Notes: a model not told the origin generated them from the letters alone. Shown: positions 30,992 to 41,243, counted from the first letter of the stretch. The stretch is DNA of 41,283 nucleotides from Defluviitaleaceae bacterium (GCA_009781725.1 WQVF01000032.1:1-41283), one strand, 5' to 3'. Made by a program: numbers and translations.

Positions 30992-32626
30992 TTACCACCA
31001 GTCCCTCGGTTCGCCACTGGGCCATAAATGCGCCCGCCAACTATCCATTAATTCGTCAAGCTCTTCGTCAAAAAGCTCCAATGCCATCTCAAACTGGGTT
31101 TCATTATTTGAGCGGTATAGTTCAAGAAGAGGCTCCATTCCAAACCGATTATACAAATAAAACACAAAGGATCCAACTTCGTCATAAGTCCATACATCTC
31201 TGCTAAAGGAATATTCATCGTAATTTACAGGCAGCAGATGACCGGAGCTGTTTCTTGCCAAGCTATCAATGTTAGCCGTTGTAGGAACATTGAATCTATA
31301 GGTTTGTTGCCCAGTAAAATAATCCCTAAACAAGATTTCTCCAAGCACTGCCATCCCCTCAACCATCCAAGTAGCGGGACGATAGGCAGGAAATTCTCTA
31401 AATAACATTATATGCGTAACCTCGTGGGCAATAGCCCAAGTTCCAAACCGAGAAGTGCTTGCAAGAATAATTTCGTCATTGGTTACAAAGTTAACATCCG
31501 GAGCGTCCCAACCAAGGGTATCGGCAAGTGCTGCGATACTGGCAGGGATATTGATTACACCAAATGGATATAAAGTAACCGGAATCCGGTCTGTGTTTGT
31601 GATAAGAAAATGCTCCCGGATAAATCCAATGGAGGACTCCATGTAATCAATAAAGCTGATAACTCTAGGCCAGGTCCATTCGTAATTATCTCTTACAAAA
31701 ATGTATCCCCCATATCCTGTCATCACTTCAAAGTCACCAAAGCGATATTTAAACTGTAATGGTGCAAGGGGTTCGGTGTCAGTCAAAGCGGCGATATACT
31801 CATTAAGCTTTGACACAAAGCCGATTGTGTCTGACTGTGCCAGTCTTATAAAGTCATATAAAACTTCATTCTCAGACCAGTTACTTACCAAGGAGTAAGC
31901 AATGTCATGGATATCATGAGATGAATTTGTAGGTGCAAGGGAGGCTATGAACCAGGCATCACCAAAGGGAAGGTTATCACGGCCAGGGGTAAGTGCCTGT
32001 ATAAGTTCCTCACCAGTCAGCAAGTCTTTCTCGCCATCTTCTTGCAAATATGATTCCAGACCGATGCTCAGCCACCAAGGCAATTGGTACCGTAGTCTTT
32101 GGGTGAAGAACATGCTTGTGATAATGCCTATTTCGGGCTCAGCGGCAAAATTGTAATAAATCCTACGCTCTTTGTGATTAACGTATTCAGAGACCAAAAA
32201 ATAATCAAAGTAGGGCCAACCGGGGAAGCGCTCATACGCCAAGTCGAACAATTCTACGATGCTGTAAACTGTTTCCATTGCGTAATCCATGTCTATATCT
32301 TGTGCAACATGAAAACTAAGCTGGAAATCACCAAAAGCCACAAAAACCGTATATTCAAATCCATGATAGGCAATATAATATTCTGATGGAAGGGTAATTA
32401 TCCGTGGTTGTGGCTCTATGACTTCCATAGGTTGAGGGATGGGCATCGGAGGTGGGGTAGGCGAAGGGGTGGGCATAGCGGCATACTCAGGATGAGATAT
32501 AGCAAAATACTCCTGCTCCATTGCACGAATCGGGTAAGTTCTCTGAGCACCTATAATAATCAAGAAGGACAAGACAACAGCAGCACTGTATCCCAAAAGG
32601 CCAAGAAGTAATCTCGTAAATTTCAA
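30992..32626 (-). CDS. Membrane-anchored zinc metalloprotease, peptidase-MA-like
   Basis: The protein has 544 residues. The start proposed is TTG 32626, with GGAGG five bases upstream, giving MKFTRLLLGLLGYSAAVVL: a short basic start plus one membrane anchor. A longer frame to 32722 would begin inside a repeat and lacks a ribosome binding site. A Pro-rich linker (TPSPTPPPMPIPQP) follows the anchor. The C-terminal part has the zinc motif IAHEVTHIMLF (HExxH) and the downstream Glu in MVEGMAVLGE, as in gluzincins of the peptidase-MA group. It probably works outside the membrane on a wall or surface protein. The LPG-synthase-like gene starts one base after its stop. Confidence 0.82.
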   Translation of the reverse strand: MKFTRLLLGLLGYSAAVVLSFLIIIGAQRTYPIRAMEQEYFAISHPEYAAMPTPSPTPPPMPIPQPMEVIEPQPRIITLPSEYYIAYHGFEYTVFVAFGDFQLSFHVAQDIDMDYAMETVYSIVELFDLAYERFPGWPYFDYFLVSEYVNHKERRIYYNFAAEPEIGIITSMFFTQRLRYQLPWWLSIGLESYLQEDGEKDLLTGEELIQALTPGRDNLPFGDAWFIASLAPTNSSHDIHDIAYSLVSNWSENEVLYDFIRLAQSDTIGFVSKLNEYIAALTDTEPLAPLQFKYRFGDFEVMTGYGGYIFVRDNYEWTWPRVISFIDYMESSIGFIREHFLITNTDRIPVTLYPFGVINIPASIAALADTLGWDAPDVNFVTNDEIILASTSRFGTWAIAHEVTHIMLFREFPAYRPATWMVEGMAVLGEILFRDYFTGQQTYRFNVPTTANIDSLARNSSGHLLPVNYDEYSFSRDVWTYDEVGSFVFYLYNRFGMEPLLELYRSNNETQFEMALELFDEELDELMDSWRAHLWPSGEPRDWW

Positions 32627-32659
32627 AGTAGCCTCCAATCCCTTATTTACAGCAGGGTA

Positions 32660-32753
32660 TAGCAATTTCAATTGAGAACGACGGTTTGTGTCGTTCTTGA
32701 TTGAAACGCTTTCCGAAACCATAGCAATTTCAATCTAGTATTTTGAATTGCTA
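32660..32753. repeat. AT-rich palindromic repeat with TAGCAATT...AATTGCTA ends, distant relative of family 1
   Basis: It is flanked by TA on both sides (32658-32659 and 32754-32755). TAGCAATTTCAATTGAGAACGAC at the left has a partner GTCGTTCTTGATTGAAA in the middle, and a second smaller palindrome TAGCAATT...GAATTGCTA closes the right end. The string CAATTGAGAACG resembles the family-1 core ATTGAGAAACG. It looks like a composite of two copies. Confidence 0.5.
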
Positions 32754-33183
32754 TATTACCGGTGATAATGAAATTATCGCCAGCAGACAGGATGCTCAAT
32801 CTCACACGCACAAGATTAGCATCCTAGTAAAGCATTTTTGAATCATATTCTTTTGTAATCATATGTATCGCAATCTTTATGAATCAATCTCTATAAATCT
32901 TTATCTTATAAGATTGCAGCTTAGCAATATATTTTCTAATTCGACAACAGTAATAGAATAAACTCCTTCGTCCCAAACATGCCATCGAACACACGAAAAG
33001 AATATATATGCTTGTATATTCCACGCGTATTGAATAAAACCGCAAAATTTACAAGATGTACATACATTGCCAAGAAAATTCGTATATAATGAGCAACAGG
33101 AAAGAAAGAGTGAGGGGCCCCATCCCCCACCCTACAGCTTTCTGATGATTATGCTCATAATGAGCAGTAGGAGGTTAATAAAT
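32754..33183. other. AT-rich intergenic region upstream of htrA
   Basis: About 430 bases without a supported gene. TATAAT at 33085-33090 could be a -10 box, but no good -35 box stands at the right distance. AGGAGG at 33169-33174 is the ribosome binding site of htrA. Nothing else is recognised. Confidence 0.5.
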
Positions 33184-34461
33184 ATGAATGAATACAGAGA
33201 CGTCAATGATATCATAAAAAATACAGATAGAGTTGAGCTTAGAGAAGGTATGGAAATCTACGATGCTGATATTTTTATACCTAAGAAAAGAACAGGCGGG
33301 GTTTTTCGCAAATTAGCGGTATCAATGATGGCTGTGGCTGTTGGAGCATTGTTTTTGGGGCTAGGGCTTAGCGCAGGACTTGTAGTAATGCGAAATTTCA
33401 CCGAAATCCCGCCAGTAGTAGAGGAAGTCGGCGAAGCCCCTGCATTCCAATCCGTTGCTTATGAACCAATGGTAATCACCATAGACCCACAAACCCCGGA
33501 TTTCACAGATGTTATTGCCAGAGTCAAGGATTCTGTTGTAAGCATCAATGTAACGGCACAAAGACACGGCGGCCTAATGCCAGGTGAGCATTTTGGGGCA
33601 GGTTCTGGCTTTTTTTTCGCCCAAGATGATGATTATGTATTTGTAGCAACCAACTATCATGTTGTCGAGAACACAACTTCTATAACAATATCAATAGATG
33701 ACAATGAGGAAGTGCCGGCTTATGTAATAGGAAGAGAGCCTGATTATGACCTGGCGGTACTTGCGGTTTCAAAAGAAGACTTGCTACTAAAAGGTGTGCC
33801 CTTTGTAATTGCGGAACTGGGCTGTTCCGATACTATGCGGATGGGCGACTCTGTAGTGGCAATCGGCAATGCAATGGGGGCCGGCCAGACTGTAACTAAA
33901 GGAATAATAAGCGCAGTCAATTTAGAAATTACAGTATATAACCAAAATACAAACACATCCCTAGCTCTCAATGTCTTACAAACAGATGCGGCGGTAAACC
34001 AGGGCAACAGCGGCGGCCCCCTAATTAATCAACACGGCGAAGTAATAGGTATAGTAACAGCAAAGCTGTTTGGTCATGGTATCGAAGGCATGGGCTATGT
34101 ACTGCCCACAAATGATATCAGGGACATACTGGCAGAACTAAAGGCATTCGGCACCGAACGCCACCCCTGGTTGGGTATTCAATCAGAAGAAATTACCGAG
34201 TCAGTCCGGGATATGTTTAATCTGCCATCAACAGGGATGCTAATTTTCAATGTAATAGAAGACAGCCCAGCATATCATGCAGGAGTTAGAGAGCGGGATT
34301 TACTGGTACGCTTCTCAGGATATGACATAGGAAGCCGGTTGGATTTATTCTATGCGATGCAGGATTATAAACCAGGGGATGAAGTGATTATAGGGGTCTA
34401 TCGTGGCGGGGAGTATATGGAGATTATGCTTGTGCTTGGTAGTGTTAATCTTGTGAGGTAG
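33184..34461 (+). CDS. HtrA/DegP-like membrane-anchored serine protease
   Basis: The protein has 425 residues. ATG 33184 follows AGGAGG by nine bases. A cytosolic N-terminus of about 45 residues is followed by one transmembrane helix (about 46-70). The trypsin-like domain (about 105-305) has the triad: His in ATNYHVVEN, Asp in DYDLAVLAVS and Ser in VNQGNSGGPLIN. A single PDZ domain (about 310-425) begins at RHPWLGIQSEEI and includes VIEDSPAYHAGVRERDLL. It degrades or refolds damaged envelope proteins. It is monocistronic, closed by a strong bidirectional terminator. Confidence 0.95.
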   Translation: MNEYRDVNDIIKNTDRVELREGMEIYDADIFIPKKRTGGVFRKLAVSMMAVAVGALFLGLGLSAGLVVMRNFTEIPPVVEEVGEAPAFQSVAYEPMVITIDPQTPDFTDVIARVKDSVVSINVTAQRHGGLMPGEHFGAGSGFFFAQDDDYVFVATNYHVVENTTSITISIDDNEEVPAYVIGREPDYDLAVLAVSKEDLLLKGVPFVIAELGCSDTMRMGDSVVAIGNAMGAGQTVTKGIISAVNLEITVYNQNTNTSLALNVLQTDAAVNQGNSGGPLINQHGEVIGIVTAKLFGHGIEGMGYVLPTNDIRDILAELKAFGTERHPWLGIQSEEITESVRDMFNLPSTGMLIFNVIEDSPAYHAGVRERDLLVRFSGYDIGSRLDLFYAMQDYKPGDEVIIGVYRGGEYMEIMLVLGSVNLVR

Positions 34462-34512
34462 AAAGTGTTACTTTTCCGGTTTCGGCCAAAATGACAAAAC
34501 TGATATTAATAG

Positions 34513-34556
34513 AAAGAGACGGAAATCGCCGAAATTACGGCGATTTCCGTCTCTTT
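34513..34556. terminator. Bidirectional terminator between htrA and the toxin gene
   Basis: AAAGAGACGGAAATCGCCG and CGGCGATTTCCGTCTCTTT form a perfect 19-base-pair stem with a six-base loop, A-rich on the left and TTTT on the right. It serves the plus-strand htrA and the minus-strand toxin gene. Confidence 0.9.
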
Positions 34557-34573
34557 TACATTGTTTTGATTTG

Positions 34574-34957
34574 TTACCAAATAGGATAGATATTGTATTT
34601 CACTATGTTTGTATCAATTGTCATAATTGGTATATCTTCTACCATAGCCTGTGCGATAAGCATACGGTCAAAAGGGTCACGATGGATAAATGGTAAACTC
34701 ACAACTGCTTTGATATGTTCTGGGGATATATTTAGCAACGAAAAATCCTCTTTTTCTATAGCTTCTATAAATCCATCAATGTCACCGTCAAACTCAAGTT
34801 TACCGATGCTCATTTTTATTGCAACTTCCCATATTGTGGCAACACTAACATGTATTACGTTTTCGGTATTTTGAATTGTATTTCTTACAGACGAAGGCAT
34901 TTTATCGTTGCCTTTCAAGAACCACCACACAGCATGAGTATCTAGTAATATATCCAT
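34574..34957 (-). CDS. PIN-domain toxin, VapC-like
   Basis: The protein has 127 residues. PIN-domain acidic residues are present: Asp in ILLDTHAVWWF, Glu in TIWEVAIK, and Asp in FIHRDPFDRMLIAQA; a further Asp lies in IMTIDTN. These RNases usually cut tRNA or rRNA. The start is ATG 34957 (GTG 34960 also possible), with AAGGAG eight bases upstream. The stop codon of the antitoxin tail overlaps this start (TGATG), so the pair was translationally coupled. Confidence 0.88.
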   Translation of the reverse strand: MDILLDTHAVWWFLKGNDKMPSSVRNTIQNTENVIHVSVATIWEVAIKMSIGKLEFDGDIDGFIEAIEKEDFSLLNISPEHIKAVVSLPFIHRDPFDRMLIAQAMVEDIPIMTIDTNIVKYNIYPIW

Positions 34958-35062
34958 CACATATACTCCTTAAAATCTTCCAAGGACTCAAACCAATCAT
35001 GGTCTTCGGCCTCCCACATTTTGTCTTTCATTCTACCAAATTGGCGGGTTTCCGCTCTGGTT
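34957..35062 (-). other. Out-of-frame C-terminal tail of the antitoxin
   Basis: In the -1 frame relative to the RelB-like antitoxin, the DNA reads TRAETRQFGRMKDKMWEAED then HDWFESLEDFKEYM and a TGA that overlaps the toxin start. FxxxKxKMW...DDF(D)xPLEDFKEYM-like tails are typical toxin-contacting ends of antitoxins paired with PIN toxins. It has no start of its own with a good ribosome binding site. It can join the antitoxin only by a -1 shift at the A5 run (35061-35065) or by one added base there. Confidence 0.6.
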
Positions 35063-35237
35063 TTTCTGTCACCAGCTCAAAAGGTATACCATTCTTTCTG
35101 ATTGCCTGCCTTAGAAAAATATTAACGGCAGTAGTCATGTCCATGCCTAATGCAGAAAATATATCTTGAGCTTTGTTTTTTACCTCACCATCAACACGGA
35201 TATTAATATTGGCGTTTGCGCCTGTGCTTACTGGCAT
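35028..35237 (-). CDS. RelB/DinJ-family antitoxin, zero-frame product
   Basis: The zero frame has 69 residues from ATG 35237 (AAGGGAG upstream). It has the ribbon-helix-helix pattern of RelB/DinJ antitoxins: ANINIRVDGEVKNKAQDIF, SALGMDMTTAVNIFLRQAI and RKNGIPFEL. The zero frame ends at 35028 with EKPERKPANLVE. The toxin-binding tail that would reach the toxin start lies in the -1 frame. RelB-type DNA-binding halves normally pair with RelE/YafQ toxins, whereas this operon has a PIN toxin, so the module is a hybrid. Confidence 0.8.
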   Translation of the reverse strand: MPVSTGANANINIRVDGEVKNKAQDIFSALGMDMTTAVNIFLRQAIRKNGIPFELVTEKPERKPANLVE

Positions 35238-35349
35238 AGCTATTACTCCCTTCATTGGAAGACTCACTATTTATATGGGCACTAAATAAAATTACCATCG
35301 CCTATATAATATCACATTATGCGCACAATGTTAATTTGCTATGCATATA

Positions 35350-38300
35350 CTACATATCTTTATCAATCATACCAGCAATCCGCTCCTCACGGCTTTTGCG
35401 TGTGGTTTCTTTGTTGTGTATGTCCTGTGCGGATTTATTCTTTTTGACCAGATGCACGAAACCGAAAACGGATGTGCCTCCGACCATTAGCGCAGAGAAT
35501 GCAATAAATCCTAATTGGCCCGGGCCGGTTTGGGGGTTGGGTCGTGTCCCAGCTCTAGGAGATGGGGATGGTGTGGGGGGAGGTGTCTGTGTTGGCGTGG
35601 GTGTTGGGGATGGAGCCGGTGTGGATGTGGGGGGTTGGGTAGGTGTAGGCGTAGCGGTAGCGGTTGGTGTGGGAGTTGGTGAAGGGGATATTGTTGGTGT
35701 AGGTGTGGGGGATGGTGATATTGCTGGAGTTGGAGTTGGCACGGGTGATGGCGATGGTGTCGGATTTGGGGTCGTTGTGGGAGTTGATGTTGGCGTGGGT
35801 GATGGAGGTGCTTGCGGGGTTGGTGTTGGTGTTGGGGTTGGCGATGGAGATGGGGTTGGAGTCGGCGTTGCTGTTGGGCTTGAAGTCGGCGTGGGTGACG
35901 GAGATGGGGTCGGGGATGGAGATGGGGTCGGGCTTGGAGTCGGTGTAGGTGACGGGGTTGGTGTAGATTCCGGTGTCCAGATTGCGGTTAGGTTTCGCAT
36001 TGTTTGGGCAGTATAAATTAGCGGAAAACTAACCGGTGTACCGTTTACATCTTGCCAACCAGAGAAAATATATCCTAGACGGGTTGGTGGTTCCGATGGG
36101 CCTGTTACTTGTTGGCCGACATATGTAATCGTCTCATTTACAATATGATTTCCCCCAGGAAAAACCCCGGGGTATGAGTTGAAACGCATCATCCAGGTAG
36201 AACTCGTGTCAAATCGTTGCCAGACCCAAGTGTCTGCCATGGTTGCGCCGTTGAAGGTCTCTACCAGTTGGTCGGAGGTAAACACAAACTCACCTTGAGG
36301 GTTATCCACGGTACCTGTGCCTATGTTTTGCCAATAGCCGGTATAGGTTTCATTTTGGGGGACTGGGGGGAGCCATGCAACACAATGGCAAGGAGTTGCA
36401 ATCCATTCATATGGACATTCAGCATGTACTTGTGTTTGCAAAAACACGAAATGTTCACCCACGGAAATTTGTCTTATAGGCGTCATTTCTCCAAATATCC
36501 TATACATGCATACAACATTTCTGGTATCCCAACCGCTAACATCAAGGCTCATAAGATTAGGCATATAATAGAACATCACTTGCATAGAAGTTACATTGCT
36601 GGTATCCCAACCTGAAAGGTTTAATTCTGTCAAACGTGAAGCACCACCAAACATATTTGTCATATTGCGCACATTGGATGTATCCCATCGGGATAAATCA
36701 AGGCTTGGCAATCTCCACGTGTTACTAAACATACTATTCATGCTCTCAACATTACCGGTATTCCAATCGGATATACTTAAATCCACTATACTACTTGTAC
36801 CATTGAACATAAAACTCATGTCCAATACATTTGATGTATCCCAACCATTGAGGTCTAAATGTGTGAGGTTGCTGGCATTACCAAACATCCAATTCATATA
36901 CCTTACATTTCCTGTATCCCAATTGGATATTGCTAAGCTTGTCAATCCCCTTGTATCATTGAACATTAATTCCATATCTTGTACATTTGATGTATCCCAT
37001 TCGGATATATCTAGGTATGTTAATCCAGATGCCCATGAAAACATCGCATTCATATCAATAACATTTGATGTATCCCATCTGGATATATCAAGAGATGTCA
37101 AGCTTTGTGCTCCAGCAAACATTGACCCCATAAATACAGCGTTTCTTGTATCCCAGCTAGATATATCAAGGGTTTCAAGGCTTAAAGTACGAAAAAACAT
37201 ACCATCCATCATGTGAACATTACTCACATCCCATGTTGATACATCAATAGTTGTGAGACCTGTTGAACGGCTAAACATCCACGATGCGGCAAACAAGTTG
37301 CTGGTGTCCCAGGATGATAAATCCAAATTTGCTATACTCGGGGAAGAAGCAAACATAAACTGCATACCTTCCACATTGCTAGTATTGAAGTATTCAAGTC
37401 CCTCGATTGTTGTTAAATATGGTAAGTTCGCAAATAACCCACACAACCTAAATCCACCAATGATTGGACCAGTGAAAACAATCTCGAACACTTTCTCGCG
37501 GTATTCATTCCAAGGACTATAATTATCCCCCCAAAGTATATATCCATCATCCACAATAACCCTTCCATCAGCGTATAGCCGCCACTCAGGACCTAAAGTG
37601 CCTATTGTGCCAGTTGCAATTGTAGTTCCTGGTGGTGGTGTCGGAGTAGCACTCCCACTCCGCCGCTGCCAGACCCAGGTATCAGCCATGGTCGCTCCGT
37701 CGAAGTACTCCACCAGTTGGTCGGAGGTAAACACAAACTCACCCTGGGGATTGTCTGCGGTACCTGGGCCGACGTTTTGCCAGTAGCCGGTATAGGTTTC
37801 GTTATTATGGACTGGGGGGAGCCCAATGCTGTACTGCGAAAATATAAACTCAAAGTCAGCACCCAATGTAAGATTGCTTAGAGATACTGTATTATGAAAC
37901 ATATCCCACATATGTTCCACATTCCGAGTATTCCATCCTGAGATATTAAGGCTTGTTAATTCAGTAGACCATGAAAACATATAGGCTGTGTAAACTACAC
38001 TACTTGTATCCCACTCAGATAAATCAAGATATGTTAAACCGGTTCCATGGAACATAGAATTCATATTACTTACATTGCTTGTATTCCAACCGGTTATATC
38101 TATGCTCTCAAGGCCTCTTGTCCCCCAAAACATCGATGCCATGTTAACTACACTACCGGTATCCCAATCAGCTAAATCCAAGCTTGTCAAACTTGTCGCA
38201 TTTGAAAACATCCCATTCATGTCAACGACATTGCTTGTGTCCCAACGGGATATGTCCAGATAGCTGAGTTGGCTCATCTCCGCAAACATTCCGTGCATAT

Positions 38301-39399
38301 AGATTACGCTACTTGTATCCCAATCGGAAATGTTTAGATATGTAAGCTCCCTGGTCGCAGCAAACATATTCATCATATCATACACATTACCGGTATCCCA
38401 ACGAGATACATCCAAGCTTGTCAATACATGTGTCAGTTCAAACATACGAGCCATACTCTGCACATTGGACGTATCCCAATCAGATATATTTATGTATGTC
38501 AAGCCCATCGTCCAATTGAACATTTCGCTCATATCCACTACATTGGACGTATCCCATCCGGATAAATCAAGTTCAGCTATGCTTCTTGCATCACTGAACA
38601 TTCCGCTCATATCCTCTACGTTGGATGTGTCCCATCCCAATAAATCAATATCTACTAAATTTCTTGCATTATAAAACATTCTGTTCATATTTTCTACATT
38701 TGAGGTATCCCATCCTGACAACTCAAGGCTTGCTAAACTTTGTGCGCCTGCGAACATATGATTCATAAGCACAGCATTGCTTGTATCCCACTTCGACAAA
38801 TCAATATTTGCAAGATTAGTTGTCCTATTAAACATCCCATCCATCATGTGGACATTACTCACATCCCATGTTGATACATCAAGGGCTGTGAGCCCTGAAG
38901 CACCGCTAAACATCCATGATGTGGTAAATACATTGCTCGTATCCCATGTTGATAAATCCAAATCGGTTATGCTTGGAGAAGACGCAAACATAAACTGCAT
39001 ACCTTCCACATTGCTGGTATCAAAATACTCCAATCCTTCAATGGATGCCACATAGGGTAAGTTTTCAAACAACCCACATAACCTGAATCCACCGATGATT
39101 GGTCCGGTGAAAATAATACTGTAAACCTCCTCGCGATACTCATACCAAGGGCTATATATGAATCCCCATTCGATATATCCACTATCAACTACTACAACAC
39201 CATTGCTATATAGGTGCCATTCTGGACCATAATCCCCGATTGTGCCGGTTGCAATTATAACAGTGGCCCTACTCGCAGAATAATGATAATCCTCGCCAGT
39301 ATAAGCGGCCACAATCAATGCCGTGATAATGGTAATAAAACAAAGAAGTATTGCAACACGTAACTTTCGAGAATCAACATTTCTGATTGATTTTCTCAT
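35350..39399 (-). CDS. Very large BspA-like (DUF285) repeat surface protein with NPQTG-type anchor
   Basis: The protein has 1349 residues from ATG 39399 (GGAGC upstream; ATG 39417 is possible). A signal peptide (about 15-40) leads to two large copies of one module. Each begins [20 protein letters not shown] and continues with 12-16 leucine-rich units of about 25 residues of the form LDLSxWDTSNVxxMxxMF, closed by [11 protein letters not shown] and [19 protein letters not shown]. An InlB-B-type repeat ([15 protein letters not shown]) follows, then a Pro/Thr/Ser linker of about 135 residues, NPQTG, a transmembrane helix and a charged tail of about 30 residues. NPQTG resembles class-B sortase signals. 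The repeats probably bind host or matrix proteins. Confidence 0.92.
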   Translation of the reverse strand: MRKSIRNVDSRKLRVAILLCFITIITALIVAAYTGEDYHYSASRATVIIATGTIGDYGPEWHLYSNGVVVVDSGYIEWGFIYSPWYEYREEVYSIIFTGPIIGGFRLCGLFENLPYVASIEGLEYFDTSNVEGMQFMFASSPSITDLDLSTWDTSNVFTTSWMFSGASGLTALDVSTWDVSNVHMMDGMFNRTTNLANIDLSKWDTSNAVLMNHMFAGAQSLASLELSGWDTSNVENMNRMFYNARNLVDIDLLGWDTSNVEDMSGMFSDARSIAELDLSGWDTSNVVDMSEMFNWTMGLTYINISDWDTSNVQSMARMFELTHVLTSLDVSRWDTGNVYDMMNMFAATRELTYLNISDWDTSSVIYMHGMFAEMSQLSYLDISRWDTSNVVDMNGMFSNATSLTSLDLADWDTGSVVNMASMFWGTRGLESIDITGWNTSNVSNMNSMFHGTGLTYLDLSEWDTSSVVYTAYMFSWSTELTSLNISGWNTRNVEHMWDMFHNTVSLSNLTLGADFEFIFSQYSIGLPPVHNNETYTGYWQNVGPGTADNPQGEFVFTSDQLVEYFDGATMADTWVWQRRSGSATPTPPPGTTIATGTIGTLGPEWRLYADGRVIVDDGYILWGDNYSPWNEYREKVFEIVFTGPIIGGFRLCGLFANLPYLTTIEGLEYFNTSNVEGMQFMFASSPSIANLDLSSWDTSNLFAASWMFSRSTGLTTIDVSTWDVSNVHMMDGMFFRTLSLETLDISSWDTRNAVFMGSMFAGAQSLTSLDISRWDTSNVIDMNAMFSWASGLTYLDISEWDTSNVQDMELMFNDTRGLTSLAISNWDTGNVRYMNWMFGNASNLTHLDLNGWDTSNVLDMSFMFNGTSSIVDLSISDWNTGNVESMNSMFSNTWRLPSLDLSRWDTSNVRNMTNMFGGASRLTELNLSGWDTSNVTSMQVMFYYMPNLMSLDVSGWDTRNVVCMYRIFGEMTPIRQISVGEHFVFLQTQVHAECPYEWIATPCHCVAWLPPVPQNETYTGYWQNIGTGTVDNPQGEFVFTSDQLVETFNGATMADTWVWQRFDTSSTWMMRFNSYPGVFPGGNHIVNETITYVGQQVTGPSEPPTRLGYIFSGWQDVNGTPVSFPLIYTAQTMRNLTAIWTPESTPTPSPTPTPSPTPSPSPTPSPSPTPTSSPTATPTPTPSPSPTPTPTPTPQAPPSPTPTSTPTTTPNPTPSPSPVPTPTPAISPSPTPTPTISPSPTPTPTATATPTPTQPPTSTPAPSPTPTPTQTPPPTPSPSPRAGTRPNPQTGPGQLGFIAFSALMVGGTSVFGFVHLVKKNKSAQDIHNKETTRKSREERIAGMIDKDM

Positions 39400-39446
39400 C
39401 GTTTCAGCTCCATTCAATCCTGCTACAGAAAAATTTAGTATGTACT

Positions 39447-39478
39447 GTGTGCCAGACTAGATTACAGCTCTGGCACAC
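39447..39478. terminator. Hairpin between the two surface-protein genes
   Basis: GTGTGCCAGA (39447-39456) and TCTGGCACAC (39469-39478) form a perfect ten-base-pair stem. On the minus strand it follows the CAP-protein stop and precedes the surface-protein gene. The T run is better on the plus strand (TTTGTTTG), so it may be a partial terminator. Confidence 0.55.
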
Positions 39479-39506
39479 TTTGTTTGAAAGATGTGTTTTT
39501 TTCTTT

Positions 39507-41138
39507 CTACCTAAACTTTTGAGTCCAATGATATCTGCATTCGCCAATCCCGATATGAGTCCACCTAGGGTTAAGAATGTTTTCTCTATGACCAGTAATA
39601 CTATTCATCCATGCCGTTACTGTTTGCTCTGCTGTTCCCGTAAAACGGACCAAGTTCTCACTATGAATCGTAACACCAAACAACTCTCTACTTATGTTTG
39701 CAAAATTACCATAAACCGGACTTGGGTGAGCAAAGTAACCAAGGTCTGCCATTTCCTGTGACTTAAACCGTGCAGCTCTACTCATCGTAGGGCAAAGGGT
39801 TAGAGGATGCAAACCATGGTTGGCTCGTTCTATATTTACTAGACGCAACACTTCTCTTTCAACCTCACTGATACCACCTCGTGCATTGTATTCAGCATTC
39901 CAGGTATTTAATTCGGCGTTGGTTAATCTTCGGCCTGGCATTCTAAATAAGGGGGGTGGTATTTCTATCCACTGGGCAAAATAAGTGGTGTTGGCATTTG
40001 GTACGATTGTGTTGGCTGTGATTCGTGTTCCTCCGGTTGCCATTGTAGACCATCCATCAAATCTATGACCTACTCTCGTTGGCTGCTGCGGCAATGTACT
40101 TATCGGAGAGCCTTGGTTTCTTGTTATGTTTTGTGTGGCTGGTACAGCCCTTAATCCATTACCATTGAAGGTCAGTGTCCTTAGCGGCCCCAGCAGTCTC
40201 ACATCAATGCGTGTTTCCGGGGCCCATGCGTTGGTCTCATGATTGAAGTGGCGAAACCTTATTGCATATGTCCTACCTGGATGGAGGCCAGATACTGTAA
40301 ACCTACCACTGCGTTCATAGTTGCTTGGTTGGTTTACAATGCCAACCCATGCTGTACCATTCCATATTTGCAACCAGTTGCCCCAGCTTCCGTTAACCGG
40401 GAACACTACATCAACTACAAAACCTGTTTGCGTTACATTTGAGACAGTCATTGATGGAGCTCGCCGCCCAGGCATAGTCACTTGTACCTCACTATGCACC
40501 CACCTGCTTAGTGCCCAGCTCCAGGCGTATGCCCTGAATGTATAGGTACCGCCGGGTGTCAACCCACTGATTCTATGTTGCCCTGAGTTAATCCGAGGTC
40601 GTCCAAACATAAACTCGCCGTATAAATTATTCCACCTACCGCCTTGTATCGTACAGCCTCGCATTGTTAAGCCGTTGTTTGGACATGAAGGGTATAGAAA
40701 ATTTATTTCAAGATTTATAAATGTACCAAAGACACATCGTGAAACTGCTCTTATACTTATGTTTTGTGTGCTAAATGCCTCGATAGCTCCACGCTCTTGG
40801 AGCATTTCTTCCTGCATTTCGCTTGACGGTATAGGAGGCTCTGGTGTTGGAGCTATTGGCGGTTCATCAGGCAATAACTCCATGGGTATGTTTTCAAAAT
40901 CATTTCTGTACCACTGCGTTCGGGAATCATCTAGGGACTCTTCCCATTCAAGTTCAAAACTAAAATCCTGTTCAATAACAAAATCAAAGTCATCATAAAA
41001 TGTCACAGGCGAAGCATACGCCCGAACACTGTTAGCAAGGGTCGCAAGCATAAATACAACCCCAACTAATAGTACCACATTAAGCATTTTGTTAACAGTG
41101 ATTTTTGCATTTTTCTTCATAACATTTCCATTACGCAT
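39507..41138 (-). CDS. Secreted CAP/SCP-domain protein with fibronectin-like and InlB-B repeats
   Basis: The protein has 543 residues; GGAGG lies seven bases before ATG 41138. A signal peptide ends near residue 42 (SVRAYA). A Pro-rich spacer (PDEPPIAPTPEPPIP) is followed by two fibronectin-III-like domains (about 125-320), each ending in GLTPGGTYTFRAYAWSW or GLHPGRTYAIRFRHFNH. An InlB-B-type repeat (RVGHRFDGWS, TYFAQWIE) follows, then a C-terminal CAP/SCP domain (about 415-543) with LRLVNIERANHGLHPL, YFAHPSPVYG, SENLVR and WMNSITGHRENILNPRW. Bacterial CAP domains are secreted and of uncertain activity. There is no anchor, so it is probably released or wall-bound by its Fn3-like domains. It precedes the BspA-like gene on the same strand. 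Confidence 0.9.
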   Translation of the reverse strand: MRNGNVMKKNAKITVNKMLNVVLLVGVVFMLATLANSVRAYASPVTFYDDFDFVIEQDFSFELEWEESLDDSRTQWYRNDFENIPMELLPDEPPIAPTPEPPIPSSEMQEEMLQERGAIEAFSTQNISIRAVSRCVFGTFINLEINFLYPSCPNNGLTMRGCTIQGGRWNNLYGEFMFGRPRINSGQHRISGLTPGGTYTFRAYAWSWALSRWVHSEVQVTMPGRRAPSMTVSNVTQTGFVVDVVFPVNGSWGNWLQIWNGTAWVGIVNQPSNYERSGRFTVSGLHPGRTYAIRFRHFNHETNAWAPETRIDVRLLGPLRTLTFNGNGLRAVPATQNITRNQGSPISTLPQQPTRVGHRFDGWSTMATGGTRITANTIVPNANTTYFAQWIEIPPPLFRMPGRRLTNAELNTWNAEYNARGGISEVEREVLRLVNIERANHGLHPLTLCPTMSRAARFKSQEMADLGYFAHPSPVYGNFANISRELFGVTIHSENLVRFTGTAEQTVTAWMNSITGHRENILNPRWTHIGIGECRYHWTQKFR

Positions 41139-41243
41139 GTTATTTCCTCCTTAGGAATAAACACAAAAGCAATATCGGTTAAATGCTACATGCAATCCTC
41201 ACATTATCTCATATGTACCACCTGCCTTTGAATAAAATTATCT

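Noticed and set aside
34470..34502. AAAATGACAAAACTG shared with 27367-27381 as a regulatory site
   Set aside because: Both lie in low-complexity A-rich DNA downstream of genes, with only partial similarity around them (CCGGYTTCG). Too little to call a site.
35255..36016. Plus-strand Gly/Val-rich open frame opposite the surface-protein linker
   Set aside because: It is the antisense reading of the Pro/Thr/Ser repeat codons and has no ribosome binding site.
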